Shown in pieces: positions 55,032 through 62,956 of a stretch of 64,000 nt of DNA. The stretch is from Erythrobacter sp. F6033 (GTDB lineage: Bacteria > Pseudomonadota > Alphaproteobacteria > Sphingomonadales > Sphingomonadaceae): contig NZ_JALKAZ010000001.1 of assembly GCF_023016005.1 (NCBI RefSeq), positions 806,001 to 870,000 on the forward strand, in the 5' to 3' direction. The notes beneath the pieces are model-generated. The model did no database searches. It saw only the letters and a list, made by a program, of their open reading frames with translations, and was not told where the DNA came from. A program made the translations under genes and the position numbers. Position 1 is the first letter of the stretch; each line of letters opens with the position of its first letter.

Positions 55032-55065
55032 GGGGCCTTGCTGGAAACAGTGAGGCCCCATTTTT
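55032..55065 (+). terminator. Intrinsic terminator of the TonB receptor gene
   Basis: Stem GGGGCCT / AGGCCCC with a 14-base loop, followed by ATTTTT, 28 bases after the receptor stop. Confidence 0.88.
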
Positions 55066-55133
55066 ATGGGGCTTCGTATTGTAATCATGCGCGTATTGTG
55101 GTCGTTTGCCGTTTCCACAGAAGGGGATGTAAG

Positions 55134-55523
55134 ATGGAATGGATGTTGATGCCGCTAAAGCGGTATGCGGATTTCTCCGGTCGTTCGCGCCGGAAAGAAT
55201 ACTGGATGTTTATCCTAGGCGTCATAATCGTCGCGGTAATTGTAGGCCTTATCGAAGGTGTCACCGGCATGGGTGGTTCGATTGGCGGCGTTTATGGACC
55301 GCTTTCGATGCTTCTTATCGTGGCCATCATTATCCCTAGTATCGCAGTGCAAGTGCGCCGTTTCCACGATCAGGATAAGTCCGGTTGGTTTGTCTTGCTC
55401 GGCTTCATCCCGTTCGTTGGCGGCATCATCGTGCTGGTGTTTATGTGCCTTGAGGGTACGAGAGGTGAAAACCAATACGGGCCCGATCCTAAGGGTGCGG
55501 GTAACACGGACGTGTTCGAATAA
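55134..55523 (+). CDS. DUF805 membrane protein
   Basis: A 129-residue inner-membrane protein of PF05656. MEWMLMPLKRYADFSGRSRRKEYWMF at the N-terminus is the family signature (R-x-x-R-x-E-x-W), followed by three hydrophobic helices and VRRFHDQDKSGWFVLLGFIPFVGGII. Function unknown. ATG 55134 follows AAGGGG by about seven bases. Terminators flank the gene on both sides, so it is monocistronic. Confidence 0.92.
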   Translation: MEWMLMPLKRYADFSGRSRRKEYWMFILGVIIVAVIVGLIEGVTGMGGSIGGVYGPLSMLLIVAIIIPSIAVQVRRFHDQDKSGWFVLLGFIPFVGGIIVLVFMCLEGTRGENQYGPDPKGAGNTDVFE

Positions 55524-55550
55524 CGCCTAGCGTTCTTAGAGAATTACCGA

Positions 55551-55579
55551 AGGGCGGGGCATAGAGCTCCGCCCTTTTT
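55551..55579. terminator. Bidirectional intrinsic terminator
   Basis: Stem AGGGCGGGGC / CTCCGCCCT region with an ATAG-type loop, followed by TTTTT on the plus strand. It lies between the DUF805 gene and the converging ABC permease gene. Confidence 0.8.
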
Positions 55580-55593
55580 CGTTTCAGCCAGTC

Positions 55594-58140
55594 TTAGAGT
55601 TCGCGGAGCGCTTGTGCTGGTTTCGCCTGCAACAATGGCAGCGAGCCGCCGAGCGCAAAGGCGAGCACCATAAAGAGGCCTAGGCCGAGCACGGCGAGCA
55701 CTTCGCCCCAATTGGGCAGCCAGTCAAACTCGAACAGCTGGGTGATAATTACCCATGCAAGGCCTGAACCCAGACCAAGCGCGACCAGAGCAAGCGCGAG
55801 GGCGATCAAACCATACTCGGCTAGCTGCATCATCAGAATCTGCCGTCTGCTTGCGCCAAGAACGCGCAATACAACGGTATCGTATGTCCGCGATGCGCGG
55901 GCAGCGGCAATTGCTCCCATCAGAACTGCGAGACCGGCGAGTACGGCAACAGCGGCTGCGGCCAATGTCGCCAAGCTGACTTGTTGCAGAATGGTCCGCG
56001 CCTCCAGCAATACTTCGCCAACTTCAACAACCGAAGTGGAGGGGAACTGCTGGACCATTTCGCGAAGCATCGCACCCTGCGCAACCGGATCCGCCCCATC
56101 GGGCAGATCTATGGTCGCGGAAAGGTTATGCGGGGCGTCTGAAATGGCATTGCGTGAAAAAACCATGGTGAAGTTGAAACCCATGCTTTCCCAGTCGATC
56201 TCGCGGATATTGGCGATGCGCACATCGCGCTCTGTGCCGAGAATTCCGATGGTGAGATAGTCACCAACGCCAAGATCAACCGCACGGGCAAAGTCAGCGT
56301 CAATCGACACCAAGCCTTCGCCATCATGCGCGGCATCCCACCATTCGCCATCCGTCACCCGGTTACCTTGAGGCAGTGTGTCGGCATAGGTGATACCGCG
56401 CTCGCCATTGAGCATCCATGCGCCTTCGGGCAATTCTTCGAGATCGGCGACGCGGGTCATGTCGCCTTTAGGGCCAAACGCCAGGACTGCGCCGCGTAAA
56501 GTCGGCACAGCGCGGATTGTTGCGCCGTCAAAACGGGATGTGACCAGACCTTTAAACTCGTCTTCCTGCTCAACCGGCACGTCGAGCACGAAATAGTCCG
56601 GTGCTTCCTGCGGTACATTGGTCTGAATATTGCCGTCGAGCGCCGATTGCACCGCTGCGAGCAGCACAAAGGCGGCGAGCCCAAAGCCAAGCGCAGTCAC
56701 CAGCGCCCCGGTGGGAGCGCCTGGGCGGTGAATATTGGACAGAGCCGAGCGCAGGAGCGGGTTGGAAGGACGGGGCAATTTGCGGGCGACAAACTGGATG
56801 AGGAAGCCGAGACCCGCGAGAAGGATCAATGCGCCGCCTGCACCGAGCAGGAAACCGCCGGATAGGAGGGGTTGATCTGTCGTGATCATAGCCAGCGCGC
56901 AGATGGCGAGAATGCCAAGCGCAGTCGCAGCCAATGCGCGCTTGTCCCGCGACAGCGGGGTAACGCGAGAACGCATCAGCGCCATCGCCGGATAGGATCG
57001 CGCGCGCAGCAAAGGCGCAGCGGCAAAGGCAAATGCTACGAGTAGGCCATAAGATGCGGCGAGGATCAGCGGGGCGGGCTCAATGATAAATCCGCTTTCG
57101 ACGGGGAGTAGCCCTTGCAAGGCAGAGCCGAGCAGCGGTGTGATAAGCACGCCCACGGCAAGCCCCGCTATGCTACCGATAATGGCGGCCACGGCGATTT
57201 GCAGCGTATAGATGCGCACAATATCGCGCGATGATGCGCCGAGCACCTTAAACGTCGCGATGCTGGCGCGGCGTTGATCGAGATAAGACGATACGCCGCC
57301 CGCAATACCGATACCTGCAATCACTAGGGCAGCGAGGCCGACCAGCGTCAGAAAGTCGCTCATCTGCCGCACAAAGCGGTCTGCACCCGGAGATGCGCGG
57401 TCGCGGCTGCGGAAATCGAAGCCGGCATTCGGAAATTCTTCGGTCAACGCCTCTTCGACGGTTTCCGGGTCAGCGGATTGGTTGTCAAAAGCGATCCGGT
57501 ATTTGCTTTGATAGAGCGATCCGGGCGCAAGCAGTCCGCCATCCAGCGGCACTTGCTCGGCAACAATTACAGTCGGGCCGAGCTGGAAACCCTCCGACAG
57601 GCGATCCGGTTCGTTCTCGATCACTCCCGCAGCGGTCAGCTCGACAGTGCCAACGCGGAAAGTATCGCCGACTTGGATGTCGAGCCGGTCAAGCGCGCCC
57701 TGCGCCAGATAAGCGTCAGTCGCCGTCGGAGCACCCGTTTCGGTGCCGTCAGCCAGCGTCAGCGTGCCATAGAGCGGCCATTTCTCATCGACCGCCTTCA
57801 GCTCAACCGGAGCCGCGCGGCCATCATCGCCGTCAGTTGTGGCCATAGCCTGCAAGCGGGTGCCGCCTGAGTAGGTGCCGTATTCGGCCAGCGCGTCTTT
57901 TTCGTCCGTGTTGAGATCACGTTGCCAAACCTCGACTTCGAGATCGCCGCCGAGCAGTTCTTGACCGCTGGACTCAAGCTCGCTTTCGATCGCTGCTGTC
58001 AGCGTGCCAATGGCTGCGAGAGCGCCCGTGCCGAGGAAGATGCACACGAGCAGTAGGCGCAGCCCCTTAAAGCGCGCATTGAGATCGCGCTTGGCAATCT
58101 GCCACGCGCCGCTCCAGCCAAGGCTGCCGACATCGCTCAT
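55594..58140 (-). CDS. ABC transporter permease, FtsX/YbbP-like
   Basis: An 848-residue permease with the layout of YbbP/LolC-type exporters: an N-terminal helix (about 28-50), a periplasmic MacB-like domain, an FtsX domain with three helices (about 265-380), further helices, a second periplasmic domain and a C-terminal FtsX domain (about 730-848). The start at 58140 overlaps the ATPase stop (ATGA). With the ATPase and the divergent SGNH esterase it repeats the ybbA-ybbP-tesA order known from E. coli. The substrate is unknown, probably a lipid or lipoprotein. Confidence 0.88.
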   Translation of the reverse strand: MSDVGSLGWSGAWQIAKRDLNARFKGLRLLLVCIFLGTGALAAIGTLTAAIESELESSGQELLGGDLEVEVWQRDLNTDEKDALAEYGTYSGGTRLQAMATTDGDDGRAAPVELKAVDEKWPLYGTLTLADGTETGAPTATDAYLAQGALDRLDIQVGDTFRVGTVELTAAGVIENEPDRLSEGFQLGPTVIVAEQVPLDGGLLAPGSLYQSKYRIAFDNQSADPETVEEALTEEFPNAGFDFRSRDRASPGADRFVRQMSDFLTLVGLAALVIAGIGIAGGVSSYLDQRRASIATFKVLGASSRDIVRIYTLQIAVAAIIGSIAGLAVGVLITPLLGSALQGLLPVESGFIIEPAPLILAASYGLLVAFAFAAAPLLRARSYPAMALMRSRVTPLSRDKRALAATALGILAICALAMITTDQPLLSGGFLLGAGGALILLAGLGFLIQFVARKLPRPSNPLLRSALSNIHRPGAPTGALVTALGFGLAAFVLLAAVQSALDGNIQTNVPQEAPDYFVLDVPVEQEDEFKGLVTSRFDGATIRAVPTLRGAVLAFGPKGDMTRVADLEELPEGAWMLNGERGITYADTLPQGNRVTDGEWWDAAHDGEGLVSIDADFARAVDLGVGDYLTIGILGTERDVRIANIREIDWESMGFNFTMVFSRNAISDAPHNLSATIDLPDGADPVAQGAMLREMVQQFPSTSVVEVGEVLLEARTILQQVSLATLAAAAVAVLAGLAVLMGAIAAARASRTYDTVVLRVLGASRRQILMMQLAEYGLIALALALVALGLGSGLAWVIITQLFEFDWLPNWGEVLAVLGLGLFMVLAFALGGSLPLLQAKPAQALREL

Positions 58141-58853
58141 GCGGCGGCGTTCTTCGTATCGGAAACGATCACGCCGTCCGCCATCGTCAGCACGCGCTCG
58201 CATTTCTCGGCGAGGCTGGCGTCATGAGTGATGATCAACAGGGTCGCGCCCGATGCTTTGCGGCGTTCGAACAGCAATTTGACGATCTCTTCGCCAGTTG
58301 TGACGTCGAGATTGCCTGTCGGTTCGTCGGCAAAGATAAGTTCGGGGCGCGGCGCGATGGCGCGGGCTATGGCAACGCGCTGTTGCTCGCCGCCGGAAAG
58401 CTGCGTGGGGTAATGGCCGATGCGGTGACCAAGGCCAACGGCTTCCAACTCTGCAATCGCACGCGGTTGTGCATCATCAGAGCCAGCCAGTTCCATCGGG
58501 GTCGCAACATTCTCTGCCGCGGTCATGGTCGGAAGCAGGTGGAACGCCTGAAGCACGATGCCGATGCGGCCACGCCGCGCCTGCGCCAGGCCATCCTCGT
58601 CCATTCCGGCGAAATCGGCGCCAGCGACATTCAACGTACCGCCACTCGCCCGTTCAAGGCCCGAAAGAACCGCCATAAGCGAACTTTTGCCCGAGCCAGA
58701 CGGGCCGAGCAGGGCAACGACCTCGCCTTTGGCAATATCGAGATCGATACCGCGCAAAATGTCCACCGGAGCTTGCGCGCTGCCGAGGGTCAAGGTGAGG
58801 TTACGGGCGGAGATGGCGGGGGAAGCGCCAGAAGAAGTATTGGTCACAGACAC
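58137..58853 (-). CDS. ABC transporter ATPase, YbbA/LolD-like
   Basis: A 238-residue ATPase. Walker A LLGPSGSGKSS, Q-loop in GIVLQAFHLLP, signature LSGGEQQRVAIARA, Walker B LIFADEPTGNLD and switch His in IITHDASLAEKCE are complete. The MacB/LolD subclass is shown by the DEPTGNLD box and F-H-L-L-P. The start is most likely GTG 58853 (or GTG 58847); the frame upstream runs under the divergent esterase gene. Overlaps the permease start by four bases. Confidence 0.92.
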   Translation of the reverse strand: MSVTNTSSGASPAISARNLTLTLGSAQAPVDILRGIDLDIAKGEVVALLGPSGSGKSSLMAVLSGLERASGGTLNVAGADFAGMDEDGLAQARRGRIGIVLQAFHLLPTMTAAENVATPMELAGSDDAQPRAIAELEAVGLGHRIGHYPTQLSGGEQQRVAIARAIAPRPELIFADEPTGNLDVTTGEEIVKLLFERRKASGATLLIITHDASLAEKCERVLTMADGVIVSDTKNAAA

Positions 58854-58906
58854 CAGATGGCATAGGGGAGGGCAGTCAACAAGATACCCAACCGATGGAT
58901 TGATAG

Positions 58907-59680
58907 ATGCACGAGAGCGCTTGGTCGAAAACGAAACAGATACTGCGTCACACAGTGGCGATTGCGTCGCTGCCATTGGTTTTGGCGGCGTGCAGTGAGA
59001 ACGCCGATGATGGCCAGGCGGTTCCCGGAGCGGGCACTTCGCGGGTTGAGACTGAATTGCCGGCCATTCCTGTCATGGGGCCAGAGGTGAATGTGCTTGC
59101 CTTCGGGAACAGCCTGTTTGCCGGATACGGCCTGAAAGATGGCGAGAGCTATCCGGCTAAATTGGAGCGAGCGCTGCGATCCAAGGGTGTGAATGCAGTC
59201 ATCGCAAATGCCGGAGTTTCCGGCGATACAACGGCGGCGGGCCTCGATCGGTTGGAGTTCACGCTGGACGCGCAAGAGACAAAGCCTGATCTGTTTATTC
59301 TGGAGCTGGGCGGCAATGATCTGCTGCGCGGTCTTTCGCCTGCGGAAACGCGCGCCAACTTCGTTGCGATGCTCGATGAGCTGAAAGAGCGGGACATTCC
59401 CGTCCTGTTGATGGGCATGCGCGCGCCGCCCAACTATGGCCCGGAATATCAGGCCGATTTTGACGCGCTCTATGGTGAGCTGGCTCGGGAATATGGCGCG
59501 CAGTTGATTCCGTTCTGGCTCGAAGACATTTATGAAGATCCGACACTGTTCCAGAGCGACCGCATTCACCCGTCAGCCGAAGGAATCGAAGCGCTCGTTG
59601 CTTCTACGCTTGATCAGGTTGAGAACGCATTGCCTGTATCTGACAATCTTGAGCCCGTGGCGGCAGAGCCAACGCAATAA
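58907..59680 (+). CDS. SGNH/GDSL-type arylesterase lipoprotein (TesA-like)
   Basis: A 257-residue SGNH hydrolase with a lipobox (PLVLAAC-S, Cys about 29). Block I is FGNSLFAGYGL, with Asn in place of the usual Asp of G-D-S-L; the nucleophile Ser is kept. Block III is GGNDLLRG and block V DRIHPSAEG with Asp and His. It belongs to the TesA/arylesterase group and is anchored in the envelope. Divergent from the ABC exporter, as tesA is in E. coli. The next gene starts at the base after its stop. Confidence 0.9.
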   Translation: MHESAWSKTKQILRHTVAIASLPLVLAACSENADDGQAVPGAGTSRVETELPAIPVMGPEVNVLAFGNSLFAGYGLKDGESYPAKLERALRSKGVNAVIANAGVSGDTTAAGLDRLEFTLDAQETKPDLFILELGGNDLLRGLSPAETRANFVAMLDELKERDIPVLLMGMRAPPNYGPEYQADFDALYGELAREYGAQLIPFWLEDIYEDPTLFQSDRIHPSAEGIEALVASTLDQVENALPVSDNLEPVAAEPTQ

Positions 59681-60757
59681 GTGTTTCGCCTGCTGACCGT
59701 CTTAGCTTTGTCCTTGTGCCTAGCATTTCCAGCCAGAGCAGAGGTACGGTTGTCGATTGAATACAGCGAGACTGCCGATCTTTTTTCAATGATGGACCAC
59801 GTGAGTGGTTGGTGGGACGGTTTCACCCATCCGCGATATCGCTCGGAGTGGGAGACGCGCTTTGGCTGGTCCGAGGATGATCAGCAGTGGGCGGACCGTT
59901 ACCGCGAATACCGCCGCCGGACATATCAGGGCGAGACCCAAAGCGGAGATATAGCGACCTCGCCAAACGGTCTGTTTGCATCCAGCGAAACCGATTCCGC
60001 AGGCAGCGATCCACTTGCCGCTTTTATGCTGGCGCAGCCTGATATTGAAACCGCGCTGCGCGAGTTTGAGCGATCACTTGGCCGCAAAGATGCAGCAATG
60101 CTGCGCGGGTTTTACAATCATTTCAGGCCGAAATGGCGTGAGCTGTTAGCGGAAAGCCGGGTGCTGGTCCCGCATGCACAGGCGCTTTCAGCGCTTTTGG
60201 AACAAGCCAATCTCCAACCTTTCATCACCCGTGTTAGCCGATTTTACCAAGCACCTATCGACGGTGAGTTCCGGGTGCTGTTTACTCGTTTTCCGACTGG
60301 CACCGAAAGCTCAGCGGCGGTGATCGAGGGAAAAACTTTGCTTTTGCATTCGCCAGTCAATTTGGCTTTTGATCAGGGCGATTGGGACACAATCGTCATG
60401 CATGAGCTGGTCCACTACATCTCTTCGCGTCAGCCGGATTCCGCGAAACGCGACATGAGCGACAGGTTCCTTGCGCGGTGTTCGATCCCACAAGGGGGGC
60501 AACGCTATTGGATGATCGAAGAACCTTTGGCTGTCGCGGTTGGACAGGCCGCGTATTCGCACTTTGTGAATGGCGAACCGCTTAATCGTAAGTCCAATTG
60601 GTATTCTGTTCCTTGGGTCGATCTGATCGCACGATCCCTTGAGGTGAGCGTGATCCAAGCTCTGGAAGCGGAAGTGACATTGGCTGAAACGTCGATTGTC
60701 GAGGAAGCGACAAATCGATGCCGTGATCTGGCAACCTTGATTTCGCCTGCGTCTTAA
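59681..60757 (+). CDS. Secreted zinc-metallopeptidase-like protein
   Basis: A 358-residue protein with a signal peptide (MFRLLTVLALSLCLAFPARA) and a HELVH zinc motif at residues 241-245 in a hydrophobic strand (TIVMHELVHYIS). A later acidic residue in MIEEPLAVAVGQAAY, about 45 residues on, could be the third ligand, as in gluzincins. A family name is not recognised. GTG 59681 follows the esterase stop directly, so the two are co-translated. It converges on recF with a four-base overlap. Confidence 0.72.
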   Translation: MFRLLTVLALSLCLAFPARAEVRLSIEYSETADLFSMMDHVSGWWDGFTHPRYRSEWETRFGWSEDDQQWADRYREYRRRTYQGETQSGDIATSPNGLFASSETDSAGSDPLAAFMLAQPDIETALREFERSLGRKDAAMLRGFYNHFRPKWRELLAESRVLVPHAQALSALLEQANLQPFITRVSRFYQAPIDGEFRVLFTRFPTGTESSAAVIEGKTLLLHSPVNLAFDQGDWDTIVMHELVHYISSRQPDSAKRDMSDRFLARCSIPQGGQRYWMIEEPLAVAVGQAAYSHFVNGEPLNRKSNWYSVPWVDLIARSLEVSVIQALEAEVTLAETSIVEEATNRCRDLATLISPAS

Positions 60758-61842
60758 AGGCGTTCTAGGGAGCCTCCGCTCACCCGCCAGATGGCCGCTT
60801 CGCTTTCAATACCAGCGAAGGGGGCCATTTCCGTGCCGGTCATCCACACTTGCGCTTTGCCTTGGCCAAGTCTGCGGAACAATTCTGTCCGCCGGACTGG
60901 GTCGAGATGCGCGGCGACTTCATCGAGCAGCAATACGCTGGGCCGTCCTGTTGAGGCAAGGATGCCATGCGCGAGGGTGATGGCGATCAACATCGCTTTT
61001 TGCTCGCCAGTGGAGCACGAAGCCGCTGGAACACCGCTGGAGGCCATGATCACTTCCAGCTCGTCGCGATGAGGGCCGGAAAGCGCGCGGCCAGCGGCGC
61101 GGTCTCTAGGACGGGCGCGGGCAAGTTCCGCAAGCAATTCGGCGACATCGGTCGGGCCGCCGGGGCGATAGGTCAGGATTGGACGGGCAAAGGGTTCTGG
61201 CGGAAGTGCTGAGAGTTCATCCACCAGCATAGCGATCAGCCGGGCGCGGTTTTGCGCGACCACCGTGCCGTGCTGCGCGACCTGAGCCTCGACCGCATCC
61301 AGCCAGCGGGCTTCACCACCCGTTTCGAGCAGCTTATTGCGTTCGCGCAGCGCGTTTTCGAGAGCCGTCACGTTCTTCGCGTGACCGGGTTCAACCGCAA
61401 GTGTCATCCGATCCACAAAGCGGCGGCGTGCGCCCGCACTGTCGGTGAACAGTCCGTCCATCGCCGGGGTGAGCCATGAAACGGCGTGCCATTCGGAAAG
61501 CGCGCTGGCGCTCGCTTCGGCTCCGTTTATGCGCACAAGGCGGCGGGTAGGGCGCTCTGCTTCTGTATACGTACCTATCCGCGCGGAGGTCTGGCCTTGC
61601 TCGATCAGGCTTGCTCCGATGGCGAATGCGCCCGTCTCTGCATCGGGATCAGGTTTGCGGGCGAGATCGCCAAGGCTGGCGCGGCGCAATCCGCGCCCGG
61701 GGCTCAACAGAGACAGCGCCTCCAGCACATTGGTTTTCCCAGCGCCGTTCTCCCCCACCAGCAGATTGAAATGCGCCGTATCCGAAAGCTCGGAAGCTGC
61801 GTGATTGCGAAAGTTCTGAAGGGTGATCTTGGTCAGCGCCAT
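60754..61842 (-). CDS. recF: DNA replication and repair protein RecF
   Basis: A 362-residue SMC-like ATPase. Walker A GENGAGKTNVLEAL (about 31-44), the signature region SGPHRDEL and Walker B SVLLLDEVAAHLD are complete. It loads RecA at single-strand gaps with RecO and RecR. ATG 61842 gives the standard start M-A-L-T-K-I-T-L-Q-N-F-R; the longer frame is unlikely. No dnaA, dnaN or gyrB is adjacent. Confidence 0.94.
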   Translation of the reverse strand: MALTKITLQNFRNHAASELSDTAHFNLLVGENGAGKTNVLEALSLLSPGRGLRRASLGDLARKPDPDAETGAFAIGASLIEQGQTSARIGTYTEAERPTRRLVRINGAEASASALSEWHAVSWLTPAMDGLFTDSAGARRRFVDRMTLAVEPGHAKNVTALENALRERNKLLETGGEARWLDAVEAQVAQHGTVVAQNRARLIAMLVDELSALPPEPFARPILTYRPGGPTDVAELLAELARARPRDRAAGRALSGPHRDELEVIMASSGVPAASCSTGEQKAMLIAITLAHGILASTGRPSVLLLDEVAAHLDPVRRTELFRRLGQGKAQVWMTGTEMAPFAGIESEAAIWRVSGGSLERL

Positions 61843-61980
61843 GGGAAGAACGGAGGTAGCATGTGGCGGCGCAAAGGCCAGACTTGGCATTCAGGAAATC
61901 ACCGATCCTAACACATGGCGCAAATTCCCAAATGTTCGGATTTGTTAACCTAGTGTTCACCTTGTCAAATCTTGTAAACC

Positions 61981-61992
61981 GCAGAATTCTGC
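61981..61992. promoter_or_regulatory. Palindrome GCAGAATTCTGC
   Basis: A perfect 12-base palindrome located 13 bases upstream of the sigma-54-type promoter element. It may be part of a regulator site. Upstream bases 61843-61980 hold AT-rich stretches and nothing else recognisable. Confidence 0.35.
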
Positions 61993-62004
61993 CATTTTTC
62001 GAGT

Positions 62005-62022
62005 TTGGCACACCTCCTGCAA
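62005..62022 (+). promoter_or_regulatory. Sigma-54-type (-24/-12) promoter
   Basis: TTGGCAC-ACCTCC-TGCAA: TGGCAC with the GG doublet at -24 and TGCA with GC at -12, separated by exactly ten bases, matching the RpoN consensus at all key positions. The predicted start is near 62032, giving a leader of about 54 bases to the first micropeptide. In E. coli the psp operon is also RpoN-dependent (PspF activated), which fits the PspC gene at the end of this operon. Confidence 0.68.
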
Positions 62023-62085
62023 TGTATCGGGTGTCCCCAAGGAATGGCCTGAAGGACACCGAAACAACCCAATAGGAGACCAATT

Positions 62086-62199
62086 ATGTACGCCCAAGAC
62101 CTTTCAAACCGCTTTGCCGCAGCAGCCTTCTCGGTAGCAATCTCGGCAGCATTCTTCGCTTACGCAATCATCCCCGCCAGCCCTTCGCTGATGGTCTGA
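62086..62199 (+). CDS. Small membrane peptide 1 of the PspC operon
   Basis: A 37-residue peptide with one membrane helix (about 10-30) and the motif A-Y-A-I-I-P-A-S-P. AGGAG (62074-62078) lies seven bases before the ATG. It resembles the next two short ORFs in the same order: an R-F/L-F-A-A-A start to the helix and a Tyr/Thr-Ala-Ile-Ile-Pro-x-Ser-Pro end. No family is recognised. The topology (short N-terminus, helix, Pro-Ser-Pro tail) suggests an inner-membrane microprotein. Confidence 0.75.
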   Translation: MYAQDLSNRFAAAAFSVAISAAFFAYAIIPASPSLMV

Positions 62200-62237
62200 T
62201 CTTCAAATCAACCCCCAAACTTAAAGGTACCCCAACC

Positions 62238-62348
62238 ATGTTAAACTCTGACACCACAAGCCGCCTGTTCGCAGCCGCTTTCTCAGTGATCCTCTCTACC
62301 GGCGTTTTTGCATACGCAATCATCCCCGGCAGCCCCGTGATCGCCTGA
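62238..62348 (+). CDS. Small membrane peptide 2 of the PspC operon
   Basis: A 36-residue paralogue. DTTSRLFAAAFSVILSTGVFAYAIIPGSP shares order and spacing with peptide 1; the bases coding for AYAIIP are identical in both copies. The ribosome site (AAAGG) is weak and far, so translation may couple to the first ORF 39 bases upstream. Confidence 0.7.
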   Translation: MLNSDTTSRLFAAAFSVILSTGVFAYAIIPGSPVIA

Positions 62349-62385
62349 TCCGAATTCAACCAAAACAAGAAAAGGAAATATCAAA

Positions 62386-62532
62386 ATGTACACGTTCTTC
62401 GACCTCGGTAACGCAGCCAGCGCTCGTTTCGCGGCCGGTGCCGGCGCGATGATCGTCACCGCCATATTGATGGCAACCGCAATTATCCCCGCTAGCCCAG
62501 CCACCGTTCAAGTTATTGGAGCCTTCGCATGA
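62386..62532 (+). CDS. Small membrane peptide 3 of the PspC operon
   Basis: A 48-residue, more divergent paralogue: ASARFAAGAGAMIVTAILMATAIIPASP and a longer C-terminal tail. AAGGA lies about nine bases before the ATG. Its stop overlaps the pspC start (ATGA), which ties all four genes together and supports translation of the peptides. Confidence 0.75.
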   Translation: MYTFFDLGNAASARFAAGAGAMIVTAILMATAIIPASPATVQVIGAFA

Positions 62533-62741
62533 GCAAACTGACAAAGAATAATGGCGGCGCGCCGCAGACCGGATACCGTCTTGATAAGCACAACGCCAAA
62601 CTGTTCGGCGTATGCTCGGGACTTGCCAACCTGACAGATATTGATGCGACCATCTGGCGTATCGGACTTGTCATCGCGACCCTTCTGGGTGTTGGCCTGA
62701 CCATTCCGATCTATCTCGCAGTCGCTTTGATCGCAGACTGA
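62529..62741 (+). CDS. pspC: PspC domain protein
   Basis: A 70-residue protein: a PspC domain (PF04024) with LDKHNAKLFGVCSGLANLTDIDATIWRIGLVI and a membrane helix with a polar break (IPIYLAVALIAD). It lacks the longer cytosolic tail of E. coli PspC. In studied bacteria PspC helps sense envelope stress. Start overlaps micropeptide 3; a strong terminator follows. Confidence 0.9.
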   Translation: MSKLTKNNGGAPQTGYRLDKHNAKLFGVCSGLANLTDIDATIWRIGLVIATLLGVGLTIPIYLAVALIAD

Positions 62742-62810
62742 CACGCGCAGCAGAAGACAAAGCGGAACTCGGTTTTTCGGACCGCTGCGCAACCGATCTG
62801 TACAAACCGG

Positions 62811-62841
62811 GAGGGGCCAAACGGCCCCTCTTTCTGTTTTT
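62811..62841 (+). terminator. Intrinsic terminator of the micropeptide-pspC operon
   Basis: Perfect stem GAGGGGCC / GGCCCCTC with a four-base loop (AAAC), followed by TTTCTGTTTTT. Confidence 0.9.
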
Positions 62842-62842
62842 C

Positions 62843-62940
62843 CGCAGCCCATCCGGGCTGCGAAATCCTCGCTCTCGCGGCTTTCAGCCGCTTCGCTGCG
62901 GGCGGGCGGTCGCCCTTGCGGGCCTATCAGGCTCGGCCAC
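62843..62940. repeat. Cluster of extragenic palindromes (REP-like)
   Basis: Three hairpins in a row: CGCAGCCC-ATCC-GGGCTGCG (62843-62862), GCGGCT-TTC-AGCCGC (62877-62891), and GGGCG-GT-CGCCC near 62905. None has a T-run after it. The dense, very GC-rich arrangement between pspC and the converging SDR gene resembles REP/BIME elements; copies elsewhere would confirm this. Confidence 0.5.
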
Positions 62941-62956
62941 AACAAACCGGCGCAAA

